Assembly: GCA_030681135.1 (NCBI GenBank)
Contig: JAUXXF010000007.1
Span: 1-64,000, forward strand
DNA length: 64,000 bases
DNA from: Chlamydiales bacterium
GTDB lineage: Bacteria > Chlamydiota > Chlamydiia > Chlamydiales > SM23-39
Direction: 5' to 3'
The position numbers were made by a program, and so were the translations under genes. The notes under the pieces were generated by a model, which was given only the letters and a program-made list of their open reading frames with translations, did no database searches and had not been told where the DNA came from. Every line of letters begins with the position of its first letter. Position 1 is the first letter of the stretch. Positions 1 to 7,699 of this stretch are shown here, piece after piece.

Positions 1-815
1 GTTTTTCCATAGCCTTTATAAAAATTTCTTTCCTCATGCGGCTTATTCCAAACATTTCCAACGCCGCCGCCAATAAACATAAGATCTCGCTCTTTTGGCG
101 CCATGATAAATTCATCCCAGTCCACTATATAAATTGTATGATTTCCATCTATTAGCACATTTCCAGCATGAAGATCAGAATGACACAGCACAAATTGAGG
201 TGATTGGGTTTGGAGTTTTTCTCCTAGCTGCTCAGCACGGTCTACTAGCCTTCGAATGGCTGGTATATTCTTTTTTAGAAACTTTTGTAATTTGGAAGCT
301 ATCTCGCCTGCGATCGGCTTCGCTTCCATATAAACGTACATCGAACGAACGATCTCGCGCCACTTTGCTGAGTAGGTCTCTCTCCGAATTTTGTGTTGGA
401 TGGATAGTGGCACTTCAATTTCGTGAACTTGTCTCAACGCGTTGCCGAGTGTAGCCCATTGATCATCCGTTAAATCACGATTGAATCCATCTTGTCCATC
501 AACAAATGGGTATACAATGAGGGTGAAATCATCGATACGCTGAGTCTTCTTGCCATGAATTGTTTTAATAGGAGGGATGATTTCTCGAATTCCAGCGACC
601 TGTAATAGCTCTACGATTTCAACGCCGGTATCATGATGGTGTCCGGTTTTGAGCTTCACGAAATAATACTTTTGATCAAATGTCTGAACTTTATATACCG
701 AGGCATTTAGATCTGCGCCCAAAGGGAGAAATATAAGGGAAGCGACCTCAAGGCCATAGTGGGCCTTTAGGCAGCTAATCATGGTTGGCTCTGAAGGGGG
801 GCGACTTTGTAGCAT
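1..815 (-). CDS. Partial aminoglycoside/spectinomycin phosphotransferase-like kinase (APH family)
   Basis: The reverse strand is open from ATG at 815 to the window edge, so the C-terminus is missing. Family hallmarks are visible: a Brenner-type catalytic loop HSDLHAGN (around residues 210-217) and the metal-binding VDWDEF about 14 residues later. The N-lobe carries a VKL strand (ATP Lys) near residue 48. APH-family proteins phosphorylate small-molecule hydroxyls such as aminoglycosides, spectinomycin, choline or homoserine. The true substrate cannot be told from this sequence. No clear ribosome binding site precedes the ATG, and an internal Met at residue 12 is an alternative start. The gene sits next to a transposase remnant, which fits an accessory, possibly acquired gene. 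Confidence 0.85.
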   Translation of the reverse strand, partial: MLQSRPPSEPTMISCLKAHYGLEVASLIFLPLGADLNASVYKVQTFDQKYYFVKLKTGHHHDTGVEIVELLQVAGIREIIPPIKTIHGKKTQRIDDFTLIVYPFVDGQDGFNRDLTDDQWATLGNALRQVHEIEVPLSIQHKIRRETYSAKWREIVRSMYVYMEAKPIAGEIASKLQKFLKKNIPAIRRLVDRAEQLGEKLQTQSPQFVLCHSDLHAGNVLIDGNHTIYIVDWDEFIMAPKERDLMFIGGGVGNVWNKPHEERNFYKGYGK

Positions 816-835
816 TAAAGACCGCTCTATTTACT

Positions 836-1137
836 TTGGGATAGTAGGAAGTGGGGGAATACAGCTTGCTGTACCCCCAAAAACACCAGTTGAACTCGCC
901 TAAAATGCGACCACATCTTTGACACAGTCGCATTCGAGTGTCTCCGTTGTGGATACAAAAAGCAACGCCGACGTAGTCGGCGCGATAAATGCTTCAAAGC
1001 GAAGACATCACTTGTTAACCTGTGGAGAGATGGTGCATTTAGACTGCTCAAAGAAGCTGGAACTAACTGAATTTAGGTTAGTTAGCCCTAACCGATCACC
1101 GTAGGAATCCTCTTCTTTTAGGGAGAGGAGGATGTCA
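836..1137 (+). pseudogene. tnpB: Decayed 3' end of an IS200/IS605-family tnpB (RNA-guided nuclease) with its right end
   Basis: Fragments typical of the TnpB C-terminus appear in order but in different frames. AVPPK is at 868-882, then NTS at 882-890 in another frame followed by a TGA. A zinc-ribbon piece KCDHIF...FECLRCGYKK lies at 903-965, and NADVVGAIN...CGE...KKLELTE at 964-1104 is again shifted. TnpB proteins end with this VPP-TS, zinc ribbon, NAD-AIN, CGE series. An imperfect hairpin at about 1108-1130 followed by GAGGATGTCAA resembles an IS605 right end. At least two frameshifts and one stop mean it is dead, and the N-terminal RuvC-I/II part is gone. It may mark the edge of an old insertion beside the kinase gene. 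Confidence 0.7.
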
Positions 1138-1150
1138 AATGAGTTATCAA

Positions 1151-1369
1151 TTAAAGAAGTGTTACGTCTGTTGCTTCTGGTCCTTTGCGTCCTTGACCTT
1201 CTGTATACTCTACACTTTGTCCTTCGCGCATTGAATCAGGATCGCCCTGAATGTTGTTAGCGTGAACAAAGAGGTCTTTGCCGCCGTTATCAGGTGTAAT
1301 AAAACCAAAACCTTTCTGTGTGTTAAAAAACTTAACTTTACCTTTTGACTTAGCCAAAATTTGCTCCAT
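1151..1369 (-). CDS. csp: Cold shock protein (CspA family)
   Basis: This 72-residue protein has the single cold-shock OB fold. RNP1 is KGFGFI (residues 19-24) and RNP2 is DLFVHAN (32-38), with the aromatic residues that stack on single-stranded RNA or DNA. Cold shock proteins act as RNA chaperones in the cytoplasm. Length is within the usual 65-75 residues, and the basic N-terminal [14 protein letters not shown] is a short extension of the common MxxGxVKWF start. The mRNA leader contains a strong inverted repeat (1385-1427), so post-transcriptional control is plausible. The tnpB remnant lies 14 bases past its stop codon. Confidence 0.95.
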   Translation of the reverse strand: MEQILAKSKGKVKFFNTQKGFGFITPDNGGKDLFVHANNIQGDPDSMREGQSVEYTEGQGRKGPEATDVTLL

Positions 1370-1384
1370 ATTTCATTCATTTAT

Positions 1385-1427
1385 GAAAATTCTTACAAGA
1401 AAAACCTTTCTTCCCATAAGAATTTTC
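1385..1427 (-). promoter_or_regulatory. Stem-loop in the leader of the csp mRNA
   Basis: Perfect 11-base inverted repeats GAAAATTCTTA (1385-1395) and TAAGAATTTTC (1417-1427) lie 15 bases upstream of the csp start codon on the transcribed strand. A smaller nested stem (AAGAAA/TTTCTT) sits in the loop. Long structured leaders are known to control cspA-type mRNAs in other bacteria. Whether this one senses temperature is inference. An operator for a protein is the alternative. Confidence 0.5.
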
Positions 1428-1593
1428 CTCATTGTAACAGAAGGGGTATTTTTGCAGTAGACTGTAAATTTTATTACAAGAAAAGAGATTCTGGGGTATG
1501 GGGGCAATTCATCCATATCCAATCGCTAACAAGGGAAAAAGCCAAGTCACTTGACCAAGCCGAGCTGGGGAGGGGGGGGGGCAGAACTTTTGG

Positions 1594-1622
1594 TTGACAA
1601 AAATTTTATCAAATCTTAAAAA
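1594..1622 (+). promoter_or_regulatory. Sigma70-type promoter preceded by a G10 tract
   Basis: TTGACA at 1594-1599, a 17-base spacer and TAAAAA at 1617-1622 form a plausible promoter 67 bases upstream of the gene starting at 1689. The -35 matches consensus fully and the -10 is weaker. A run of ten G residues (1572-1581) ends 12 bases before the -35 box, so changes in its length could alter upstream spacing. Confidence 0.5.
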
Positions 1623-1688
1623 TATGTCCTTTTGCTTCCTTGGTAAGGAAGATTTTTAGTTAACAAAACCCCTTTCCAAGGTAGGACT

Positions 1689-2780
1689 ATGAGACTTGAC
1701 CGTCATATTCAGCCAGAATCTTCAGTTATGTTGCTAGATCGTCATCCTTATCTCCATGGGGGCGGATTTGGTATAGCAACGGAAATATTAGCCGACCTTT
1801 CATTAGCAGATGTGTTCGAAACCTTAGAGCCTCGTCGTTTTATTCAATGCGATCGTATTCTCAATAGACATAAAAGAGTATTAAATGCCACGTGCGCAAA
1901 AGAAATTACGTTGTCTATGGAGAATAGTCCTGTAATCGCTGCACTAGCTCAGATCAAACTCGGGGTGACTTCCTTAGAATGGGATTTGTGGCTAGATCCA
2001 AAGAAGCCTCAATCTCTAAAAAGAGCTGTTGTCGAACACGGAAGTGTATTTGCAACTCTACTTGGGCAGTTTTCCTTTATGAGAAGTTATTTTTTGAAAT
2101 CGGCTCCCTCAGTTACTGAATGGTTGCGTATCTATAAGGAAGCCATTTTTCGTTTTAACGCCCTTAGTAATCGAAAAATCGAAAAAATGCCCTCAGTATG
2201 TTTAGATATTAAATCAATTTGGTCTACCGCAGACGATATCAATCGTTTTATTCGTGCCCTCAAAGAGACATTCCAAATTAATGTATGCTATGTTGGTTCA
2301 TTCTCTTACCAACAAATCGCTCAAGTCACTGAATCTAAAACAATCCTCTTTTGTCATGCGGTTTGGGATCTTCAACAGAAAGTGGAGTCTGGTTGTTTCT
2401 CGAAAACACTCATGCTCAATGGCGCTGATTTAGAAGAAAGGTCTCATCTGGAAATTCTTAGAGAAATTGTAAATAAACACGAGTTAGAAATTGGCATTTA
2501 TGTACAAGAGCCTGAAGCAGGAACAGAGGCAGTCCAGCGTCTGATTCAAATGGTTAATTCCGAGCCGAAACTATTTAAGCTGGGGTTTGCACTTGGCAAC
2601 AGCAGGGATGGACGCTCTTCCAAGATGATTAAAGGCTCGGGGGCTGGAGTGCAGAAAATTTTATTAACTAATGGTATCTTGTCCAAGATGCAACGTATGA
2701 TCTCTCAGATAAGTCTATTTGTTCGCTCTTTCTTCTCTTTTAATTATTGGAGTGCATCAAGGCGGTATCGTCCTCTATGA
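1689..2780 (+). CDS. Hypothetical protein, possibly frameshifted near its C-terminus
   Basis: A 363-residue protein I do not recognise. It has no signal peptide. Its body is mixed alpha/beta, with a glycine-rich start (HPYLHGGGFGIATEI, residues 19-33) and a run of hydrophobic strands (INVCYVGSF, TILFCHAVW, ELEIGIYVQE) that resembles a TIM-barrel or phosphodiesterase-like layout; that is only an impression. The last 15 residues (FNYWSASRRYRPL) look non-native. From about 2718 the +1 frame reads VYLFALSSLLIIGVHQGG and on to a stop at 2835, which looks more protein-like, so a one-base frameshift is possible. A consensus-like promoter precedes it. It is followed by a copy of the dispersed gene-end repeat. 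Confidence 0.65.
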   Translation: MRLDRHIQPESSVMLLDRHPYLHGGGFGIATEILADLSLADVFETLEPRRFIQCDRILNRHKRVLNATCAKEITLSMENSPVIAALAQIKLGVTSLEWDLWLDPKKPQSLKRAVVEHGSVFATLLGQFSFMRSYFLKSAPSVTEWLRIYKEAIFRFNALSNRKIEKMPSVCLDIKSIWSTADDINRFIRALKETFQINVCYVGSFSYQQIAQVTESKTILFCHAVWDLQQKVESGCFSKTLMLNGADLEERSHLEILREIVNKHELEIGIYVQEPEAGTEAVQRLIQMVNSEPKLFKLGFALGNSRDGRSSKMIKGSGAGVQKILLTNGILSKMQRMISQISLFVRSFFSFNYWSASRRYRPL

Positions 2781-2797
2781 GGATATCTCTCGTAAAC

Positions 2798-2877
2798 AAG
2801 AAAAGGGCCGGAAAATTTCCAGTTTTTTCATCTAGGAGGGGAAAAACGTATTCAGATTTGAAAAAATTGAAAATTAT
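2798..2877 (+). repeat. Dispersed gene-end repeat, copy 1
   Basis: The segment runs AAGAAAAGGGCCGGAAAA..., then GGAGGGG-n-ACGTATTCAG and ends in GAAAAAATTGAAAATTATT. It aligns along its whole length with the copy at 10089-10179, including the terminal GAAAAAATTGAAAAT block. The first half resembles a weak intrinsic terminator. The second half is the conserved tag GAGAGATGCATTCAGAAC found in the other copies, here degenerate. Confidence 0.6.
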
Positions 2878-2897
2878 TAATGGCAGTTCTTAGCCGC

Positions 2898-3215
2898 TTA
2901 TAGTCGCTTTTCTTGTACTCCTGCACCAAGAGAAGTAAGCTCAATAATTTCAGGATCTTTTTCAAGAAAAGAAGAAATAATGGGGAAGTGCTTGGAAAAA
3001 TGAGGAGATACATAATGAGCATCCAGATCTTGCTTGGACAAAAATCGCTCGATAATCACAAACAAGGAAAGATCGTTTAAATCTCGATGCAAATCATAGA
3101 GTAAACAGCCTGCTTCAGAATGTGTTGCTTTAACTAGATTCATGAGCTCTTTTTCCAAGGAAGACTCAAGCCCTGCTTTAGCTTTAAGCTTAGCCAACAT
3201 AAATATTTCACTCAC
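2898..3215 (-). CDS. Antibiotic biosynthesis monooxygenase (ABM/YgiN-like) domain protein
   Basis: A 105-residue single-domain protein with the ABM ferredoxin-like fold pattern. It opens with the strand FMLAKLKAKAGLE, followed by a helix carrying LEKELMNLVKATHSEAGCLLYDLHRD and the strand LSLFVIIERFLSKQDLDAHYVSPHF. The E-x-G-C-L-x-Y, F-x-x-x-E-x-(F/W) and D-x-H-x-x-x-x-H-F positions match YgiN/LsrG-like members. These small dimeric enzymes act on quinols or sugar intermediates, or function as heme-independent oxygenases. The substrate here is unknown. It is transcribed alone and convergent with the preceding gene. Confidence 0.8.
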   Translation of the reverse strand: MSEIFMLAKLKAKAGLESSLEKELMNLVKATHSEAGCLLYDLHRDLNDLSLFVIIERFLSKQDLDAHYVSPHFSKHFPIISSFLEKDPEIIELTSLGAGVQEKRL

Positions 3216-3455
3216 AAATACTCCTTAGCATTGTTTTTTCTGTTTTTGAGGTAATTTTAAAGGATATAGCAATTTTTTTCTATTTTTCGAATTTCCTCAT
3301 GTATCAACACTCCTGAAAGTATAGAAAAGTCTCAGGATTTTCCTAGCCTTTTTGGATTGGAGAGGATTGGAATTTTTAATATATATTTTAGATTCTGGCT
3401 TTCTAAAGACAGTTAAGATAAAATCTTTCTTCTTTAAGAGGAGACGTGCTATATC

Positions 3456-4049
3456 ATGGAAAGTTTAGATAAAAATGTATCGCTTGGCACCAAGCTGCTG
3501 ATTACTTTCCCTGAAAGTAGTGAAGATCATCGGCTACAATTAGTTGGAATTAATGGTGCTATTTTTGCCATTGTTCATTCCCCTTTGGAGTCGCTCGGAC
3601 CGGTCCTCCTGAATTGTGAAGAATGGAGTCTTGTTCTTTTAGCTCCGCTCAAGAGCAAATCGAATATTCTAGTTTCAGCGATTAATGTCATTTGCCTGAG
3701 CGAAATTGCGTCGGAAGAGGGGAATCTGAGCATACACGCATCGAATCGACTGGTAAAATTTGCAGGTTTGTTTAAACCTACGGAGAAAGCCAGTGAGATA
3801 GGGGAGCGAGGGGAGTTTCAGTTTAGTGATGACCCAGGAGCTTTTTTATATTATTACCGATTATTTGAGGGTATTGTCAGTAGCGTACGCAATAAAAACC
3901 CTGATTTGTCTCAGGCACAGCAACAATTTATCACAGCTCTTTGTGCGTTAGCTGATAAAATTGAAGAGAAACCGGAAAATTTGGATCTCTACAAAGTTCT
4001 TGATGTTTGGAATATTCCCCATTTGAAAACGGGATTGGATTTAGAGTGA
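3456..4049 (+). CDS. Hypothetical soluble protein
   Basis: A 197-residue protein of unknown function. It has no signal peptide or membrane segment. The first 110 residues are rich in short strands (KLLITFPES, LQLVGINGAIFAIVHS, WSLVLLAPL), suggesting a small beta domain of PilZ-like character. The rest (about 125-185) is helical and acidic. A GAGGAG ribosome binding site lies 11 bases upstream of the ATG. It ends in a copy of the dispersed gene-end repeat. The PilZ suggestion is weak, because the RxxxR and DxSxxG motifs are not visible. Confidence 0.75.
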   Translation: MESLDKNVSLGTKLLITFPESSEDHRLQLVGINGAIFAIVHSPLESLGPVLLNCEEWSLVLLAPLKSKSNILVSAINVICLSEIASEEGNLSIHASNRLVKFAGLFKPTEKASEIGERGEFQFSDDPGAFLYYYRLFEGIVSSVRNKNPDLSQAQQQFITALCALADKIEEKPENLDLYKVLDVWNIPHLKTGLDLE

Positions 4050-4050
4050 T

Positions 4051-4125
4051 AAGAAAAAAAGCCCGAAATCCGAGCCTTTTGTAATGGAAGGGGAGAGATG
4101 CATTCAGAACTTTTGATTGAGGCAT
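4051..4125 (+). repeat. Dispersed gene-end repeat, copy 2 (terminator plus tag)
   Basis: It begins immediately after the stop codon of the preceding gene with AAGAAAAAAAGCCCGAAATC, followed by CGAGCCTTTTG (terminator-like). The tag GGGGAGAGATGCATTCAG and AACTTTTGATTG then follow. The closest relative in the window is the copy at 10089-10179. Confidence 0.65.
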
Positions 4126-4134
4126 ACAATACTG

Positions 4135-4710
4135 TCATGAATTGATACAGGAATCTCTCAGCAGTTTCATAAAGGTCAATCCTTTTTTCCTGGCAAAATC
4201 AACATTGCGTTCTGGAATATTTTCCAGGTTTTCATAGTGTGCTATTGCTTTATCAATACTTGATTCCCGTAAAAGATGGAGCATCGGATAAATGGACCTG
4301 TTAGTATAATCAGCCGCATCATTTTTTGCTGAGCTGGCAAACCGGTACATTGGATGAAAACTTGCTAATTGATAAACTCCTTCATATCCTTTCTCTTTTA
4401 ATAAATCCTCAGCAATGGATACCATATCCAGGTAATCATCAAATTGTTGAAAAGCGTTGGAAAAAATGAGGAAACTGGTTTCAATATGAATTTCTTTATC
4501 CAACCTTGCAATTTCTTGTAAAAAAGTATCCAGGCATAAAGTCGTATCCGTACTGGCTTCAACCTGGTAGTGAACATGATGTTGTTGTAATGTCCTAGCA
4601 GCAAAAGGACAGAAGTTACAGCCTACCACTACTTTGTGAATCCAGGCTATCGTTTGATCAATGATTTGTTGAGATGAAGACATTTTGTACCTGGTCATGT
4701 TGTGACACAT
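4135..4710 (-). CDS. DUF1415 family protein
   Basis: A 191-residue protein matching the DUF1415 pattern. It has TIAWIHKVVVGCNFCPFA near the N-terminus, with two cysteines in GCNFCPFA. In the C-terminal half it has the signature YQLASFHPMYRF...DAADYTNRS.YPMLHLLRE. The function of the family is not established. The conserved cysteines and histidines suggest metal or redox chemistry. In-frame Met codons at 4698 and 4683 are alternative starts. The latter (MSSSQQIIDQ) fits the usual family N-terminus better, although no convincing ribosome binding site decides the matter. Confidence 0.85.
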   Translation of the reverse strand: MCHNMTRYKMSSSQQIIDQTIAWIHKVVVGCNFCPFAARTLQQHHVHYQVEASTDTTLCLDTFLQEIARLDKEIHIETSFLIFSNAFQQFDDYLDMVSIAEDLLKEKGYEGVYQLASFHPMYRFASSAKNDAADYTNRSIYPMLHLLRESSIDKAIAHYENLENIPERNVDFARKKGLTFMKLLRDSCINS

Positions 4711-4757
4711 TTTTTATGAGTCTATATTAGAACTCTACAGAGAGTATCCTGTTTGGT

Positions 4758-5060
4758 TTAAAAAAAGAACGGAGGGATAAGAAGCGGAGTGATATTTCCT
4801 GCTAAGCGAAAAGATTTTTCTGACGAAGTGCTGATTCCTGCAACTACTTCGGGATGACCTAACCCATAAAATACTGATAAAAGACAGAAAGAGACCTTCG
4901 CTGCAGTATACGCAGCCGGACTTCCTGCTGCCAGATACCCAATTCCAGTAGCTAGAGCCGACCCTACTAAAATTATTGGCGCTTTTTCTAGTAAGGAATT
5001 CATGGTTTCTGTGAACCCATACATATACGTTTGTGAATGTTTGATTGCGCAAGCGGCCAT
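4758..5060 (-). CDS. Small hypothetical membrane protein
   Basis: A 100-residue protein with two hydrophobic stretches: IILVGSALATGIGYLAAG (residues 29-46) and VSFCLLSVFYGLG (56-68), the second followed by HPEVVAGI. The C-terminus ITPLLIPPFFF is also hydrophobic. AAAGGAT five bases before the ATG is a good ribosome binding site. No homolog is recognised. The two closely spaced hydrophobic segments could form a hairpin, as in chlamydial inclusion membrane proteins, but they are short and interrupted, so this is speculation. Confidence 0.6.
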   Translation of the reverse strand: MAACAIKHSQTYMYGFTETMNSLLEKAPIILVGSALATGIGYLAAGSPAAYTAAKVSFCLLSVFYGLGHPEVVAGISTSSEKSFRLAGNITPLLIPPFFF

Positions 5061-5156
5061 AAAAATCCTTTGTTAAGATGGACAGCCGAGGACTCTAGCT
5101 GACTTAGAGAATTTATGCAACAATATGCAAGTATTTTTTTAGAAAATCTGGGTACA

Positions 5157-5212
5157 TAAAAAAGACTGGATTCTGGAATCCGCCCAGAAGAGAGATGCAT
5201 TCAGAACGTTCT
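5157..5212 (+). repeat. Dispersed gene-end repeat, copy 3
   Basis: AAAAAAGACTGGATTCTGGA is followed by ATCCGCCC and then the exact tag AGAGAGATGCATTCAGAACG. Here the repeat is not at a recognisable gene end. It lies upstream of the minus-strand gene at 4758-5060 and the plus-strand rlmD, so it may mark a lost gene. Confidence 0.55.
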
Positions 5213-5349
5213 ACTTCAACAAATTGCTTTTTCACGCCTTGGCAGGGTATACTTTTTTTTACAAATCAAATGGGAAATTGTAACCTTGATAGGATATCTA
5301 AAGGTAAGTTATACTTTTGTAACTTGAATTTTAAAAAATTTATCTATTT

Positions 5350-6702
5350 ATGAATCTGTCTCTCCAGCAAGAGCTAATCCTTTCTATTCATTCTTTGGGG
5401 CACGCTGGAGAGGGAGTTGGCCATATAGATGGTTACACCATTTTTGTGGATGGAGCTTTGCCAGGCGAAGTAGTAAAAGTTTTACTTTATGAGTTACACA
5501 AAAGTTATGGAAAGGCTAATTTAGTTGAAATCATTCAACCTTCTCCTAACCGCACACAACCTATATGTTCACTTTTTGGTCAATGTGGCGGATGCCAGTT
5601 AATGCATTTACGCTATTCAGAACAATTGATTCAAAAACAAAAACGAGTGGAAAATGCTCTAAAAGAGATAGGTAAATTGAATGTTAGAGTAGAGCCTTGT
5701 CTGCCATCACCTCTAGAATTACAATATCGCAATAAAATTCAATTGCCCGTAAGACAAGGTGCTGAGGGCCCTTATTTGGGTTTATACGCTCGATCCTCTC
5801 ATGATTTGGTTAAAGTAGATCATTGTCATGTCCATTGTTCCATTGGAGAAAAAATCTATCAAAAAATTAAAGAACTTCTTCCGGACTCTACTATAGAACC
5901 CTACGACAGTCAAAAGGGGACTGGAGAATTGCGCTGCATCCTCATTAAAAGTTCTATTAATCTTAGCGAAGTTTTAGTGGTTTTGATCACTAAGACAAAT
6001 GATGTTAAAAATTTACAGGATTTTGCTGAAAAGATTATGGGTGTCTCATCCTTGATAAAAGGCGTGGTTCAAAATATAAATGGTGCAATCGGCAATTCTA
6101 TTTTAGGCAATCAATACAAGCTTCTTTGCGGCTCCATGTACATACGTGAGAGATTAAGTGATCTCTATTTTCACATTTCTCCCGCTTCTTTTTTTCAAGT
6201 CAATACAAGCCAAGCTGAAAACTTGTACCGAAAAGCTCTAGAAATAAGCCATCTAAATGGCGATGAAACTATCTTAGATGCTTATTGCGGGGTTGGTACG
6301 CTTTCATTATATTTTGCTAGACATTGCAAGAAAATTATTGGAATTGAATGCGTTCCTGAAGCTATTAAAGACGCTAATGAAAATGCTAAGTTAAATTCTA
6401 TTCATAATGCGACGTTTGTCTGTTCTTATTTAGAAGATTATATAACTGATATGCAATCAGTTGATTTAATCATTTTGAATCCACCTAGAAAAGGATGCGA
6501 AAAATCCATTCTGGAAAGAATAAAAAACATACGACCAAAAAAAATTATTTACATCTCTTGCAACCCTTCTACTCTTGCTCGCGACCTAGCCATTTTACAT
6601 GCATATGGGTATGCAATTGAAATTGTTCTTCCCTTCGATATGTTTCCTCAAACAGCCCATGTGGAATGCTTGGTAAAGCTAACAGCACCTGAAATGGGAT
6701 GA
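5350..6702 (+). CDS. rlmD: 23S rRNA (uracil-C5)-methyltransferase, RlmD/RumA family
   Basis: A 450-residue enzyme that transfers a methyl group from SAM to C5 of a uracil in 23S rRNA. Domains in order are an N-terminal TRAM RNA-binding domain (about 1-60), then an iron-sulfur cluster site with Cys73, Cys79, Cys82 (CSLFGQCGGC) and Cys160. A central fold is followed by the Rossmann methyltransferase domain with motif I LDAYCGVGTLSLYFAR (about 310), LNPPRKGCE (about 378) and the catalytic cysteine in ISCNPSTLARDL (about 405). All expected motifs are intact. No ribosome binding site is obvious before the ATG. It ends at a strong terminator (6704-6738). Confidence 0.93.
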   Translation: MNLSLQQELILSIHSLGHAGEGVGHIDGYTIFVDGALPGEVVKVLLYELHKSYGKANLVEIIQPSPNRTQPICSLFGQCGGCQLMHLRYSEQLIQKQKRVENALKEIGKLNVRVEPCLPSPLELQYRNKIQLPVRQGAEGPYLGLYARSSHDLVKVDHCHVHCSIGEKIYQKIKELLPDSTIEPYDSQKGTGELRCILIKSSINLSEVLVVLITKTNDVKNLQDFAEKIMGVSSLIKGVVQNINGAIGNSILGNQYKLLCGSMYIRERLSDLYFHISPASFFQVNTSQAENLYRKALEISHLNGDETILDAYCGVGTLSLYFARHCKKIIGIECVPEAIKDANENAKLNSIHNATFVCSYLEDYITDMQSVDLIILNPPRKGCEKSILERIKNIRPKKIIYISCNPSTLARDLAILHAYGYAIEIVLPFDMFPQTAHVECLVKLTAPEMG

Positions 6703-6703
6703 T

Positions 6704-6738
6704 AGAAAAAGGCTCACAAAAATCTGTGAGCCTTTTTC
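6704..6738 (+). terminator. Rho-independent terminator after rlmD
   Basis: The stem GGCTCACA (6711-6718) / TGTGAGCC (6725-6732) is flanked by A5 and followed by T5. The stem is perfect with a 6-base loop. Confidence 0.9.
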
Positions 6739-6767
6739 TACTAGAGTTGGATGCTGCAGGATTCAGC

Positions 6768-6805
6768 CAATTGGAGGTGGAGAGACACATTCAGACATTT
6801 TCTTG
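6768..6805 (+). repeat. Dispersed gene-end repeat tag, copy 4
   Basis: About 30 bases past the rlmD terminator, CAATTGGAGGTGGAGAGACA is followed by CATTCAGACATTTTCTTGG. The GGAGGTGGAGAGA part is identical to the 3' end of the tmRNA gene read from the other strand (11139-11151). The ATTCAGA part matches copies 1-3. Confidence 0.55.
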
Positions 6806-6852
6806 GGGGGAATGGGACTTTTTCCTCAAGATAAGTGCTTAACGGGAAAACT

Positions 6853-7683
6853 ATGCTTAAAACACTTTTTCGGACCCAATCTCGGGCTCGTTTGCAATTG
6901 ATCTATAGCTCAGAGGAAGGGGATTTAAATTGGCTTTTTCTGCCCGGAGGCCCTGGACTTGGTTCAGAGTCTCTGCTTCCTCTCTTAAAGATCCTCCAAT
7001 TGCCAGGCAGGCTTTGGTTGCTTGATTTGCCAGGGGACGGATCAAATACGACTTCAAATAACTCAGAGTCTTTTAAGTCTTGGCCTGTGGCTCTTGTCGA
7101 AGCTACTCAGAGCTTTGATCACGTTGTTTTAGTTGCTCACTCTACGGGTGGCATGTATGCGCTATCTCTTCCAGAATTAGAAAAATATTTAGAAGGCCTT
7201 GTTATACTTGATTCTGCTCCTGATGCTACGTGGCAAATCTTGTTTGCAGAAATCATAAAAAAACAACCTGTTCCTGGGTTACAAGTTTTGCAAGAAAATT
7301 ATGAAAAAGATCCTAGCAATAAGACATTAAAAGCCCTTACCTTAGCCTCGGTTCCCTACTTATTTACCAAGAAGGGACAAACATCTGGAATAGAATCGTT
7401 GCGTTCTTTGCCCTATAACTACGAGACATGCCAATGGTCAGACAAGCATTTTGACTCTACTTATCAAGCGAAATGGGTTCCCCAGAAAATTCCTGCGCTT
7501 ATTATGGCGGGGGAGGAAGACTTAGTGACGCCTCTGCAGTTATTTGAAAAAGAGAAGAGGTTTTGTCGAGATAACATTACGTTTCAATCGATCAAAAACG
7601 CAGGTCATTTTCCTTGGATTGAAAACCCTTCAGCTGTCGCTAAAGAATTTACGGCATATGCACAACAATTAAAAAAAATTTAG
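6853..7683 (+). CDS. Alpha/beta hydrolase
   Basis: A protein of about 276 residues with the alpha/beta-hydrolase fold. The oxyanion loop is LPGGPGLGSES (about 28-38). The nucleophile elbow is VAHSTGGMYAL with Ser near residue 98, where the family pattern is G-x-S-x-G and the first Gly is replaced by Ala. A candidate acid is in IMAGEEDLVTP and the catalytic His is in NAGHFPWIE. The HGGPG-like loop recalls proline iminopeptidases and acyl hydrolases, but the substrate is unknown. A GTG at 6835 would add six residues; the ATG is preferred. The AAA-type kinase gene follows 16 bases downstream, so the two are probably co-transcribed. Confidence 0.85.
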   Translation: MLKTLFRTQSRARLQLIYSSEEGDLNWLFLPGGPGLGSESLLPLLKILQLPGRLWLLDLPGDGSNTTSNNSESFKSWPVALVEATQSFDHVVLVAHSTGGMYALSLPELEKYLEGLVILDSAPDATWQILFAEIIKKQPVPGLQVLQENYEKDPSNKTLKALTLASVPYLFTKKGQTSGIESLRSLPYNYETCQWSDKHFDSTYQAKWVPQKIPALIMAGEEDLVTPLQLFEKEKRFCRDNITFQSIKNAGHFPWIENPSAVAKEFTAYAQQLKKI

Positions 7684-7699
7684 ACTTGAGGATCTATCG

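Noticed and set aside
134..454. Plus-strand open frame of 106 codons
   Set aside because: The opposite strand carries the APH-family kinase with intact catalytic motifs across the whole stretch.
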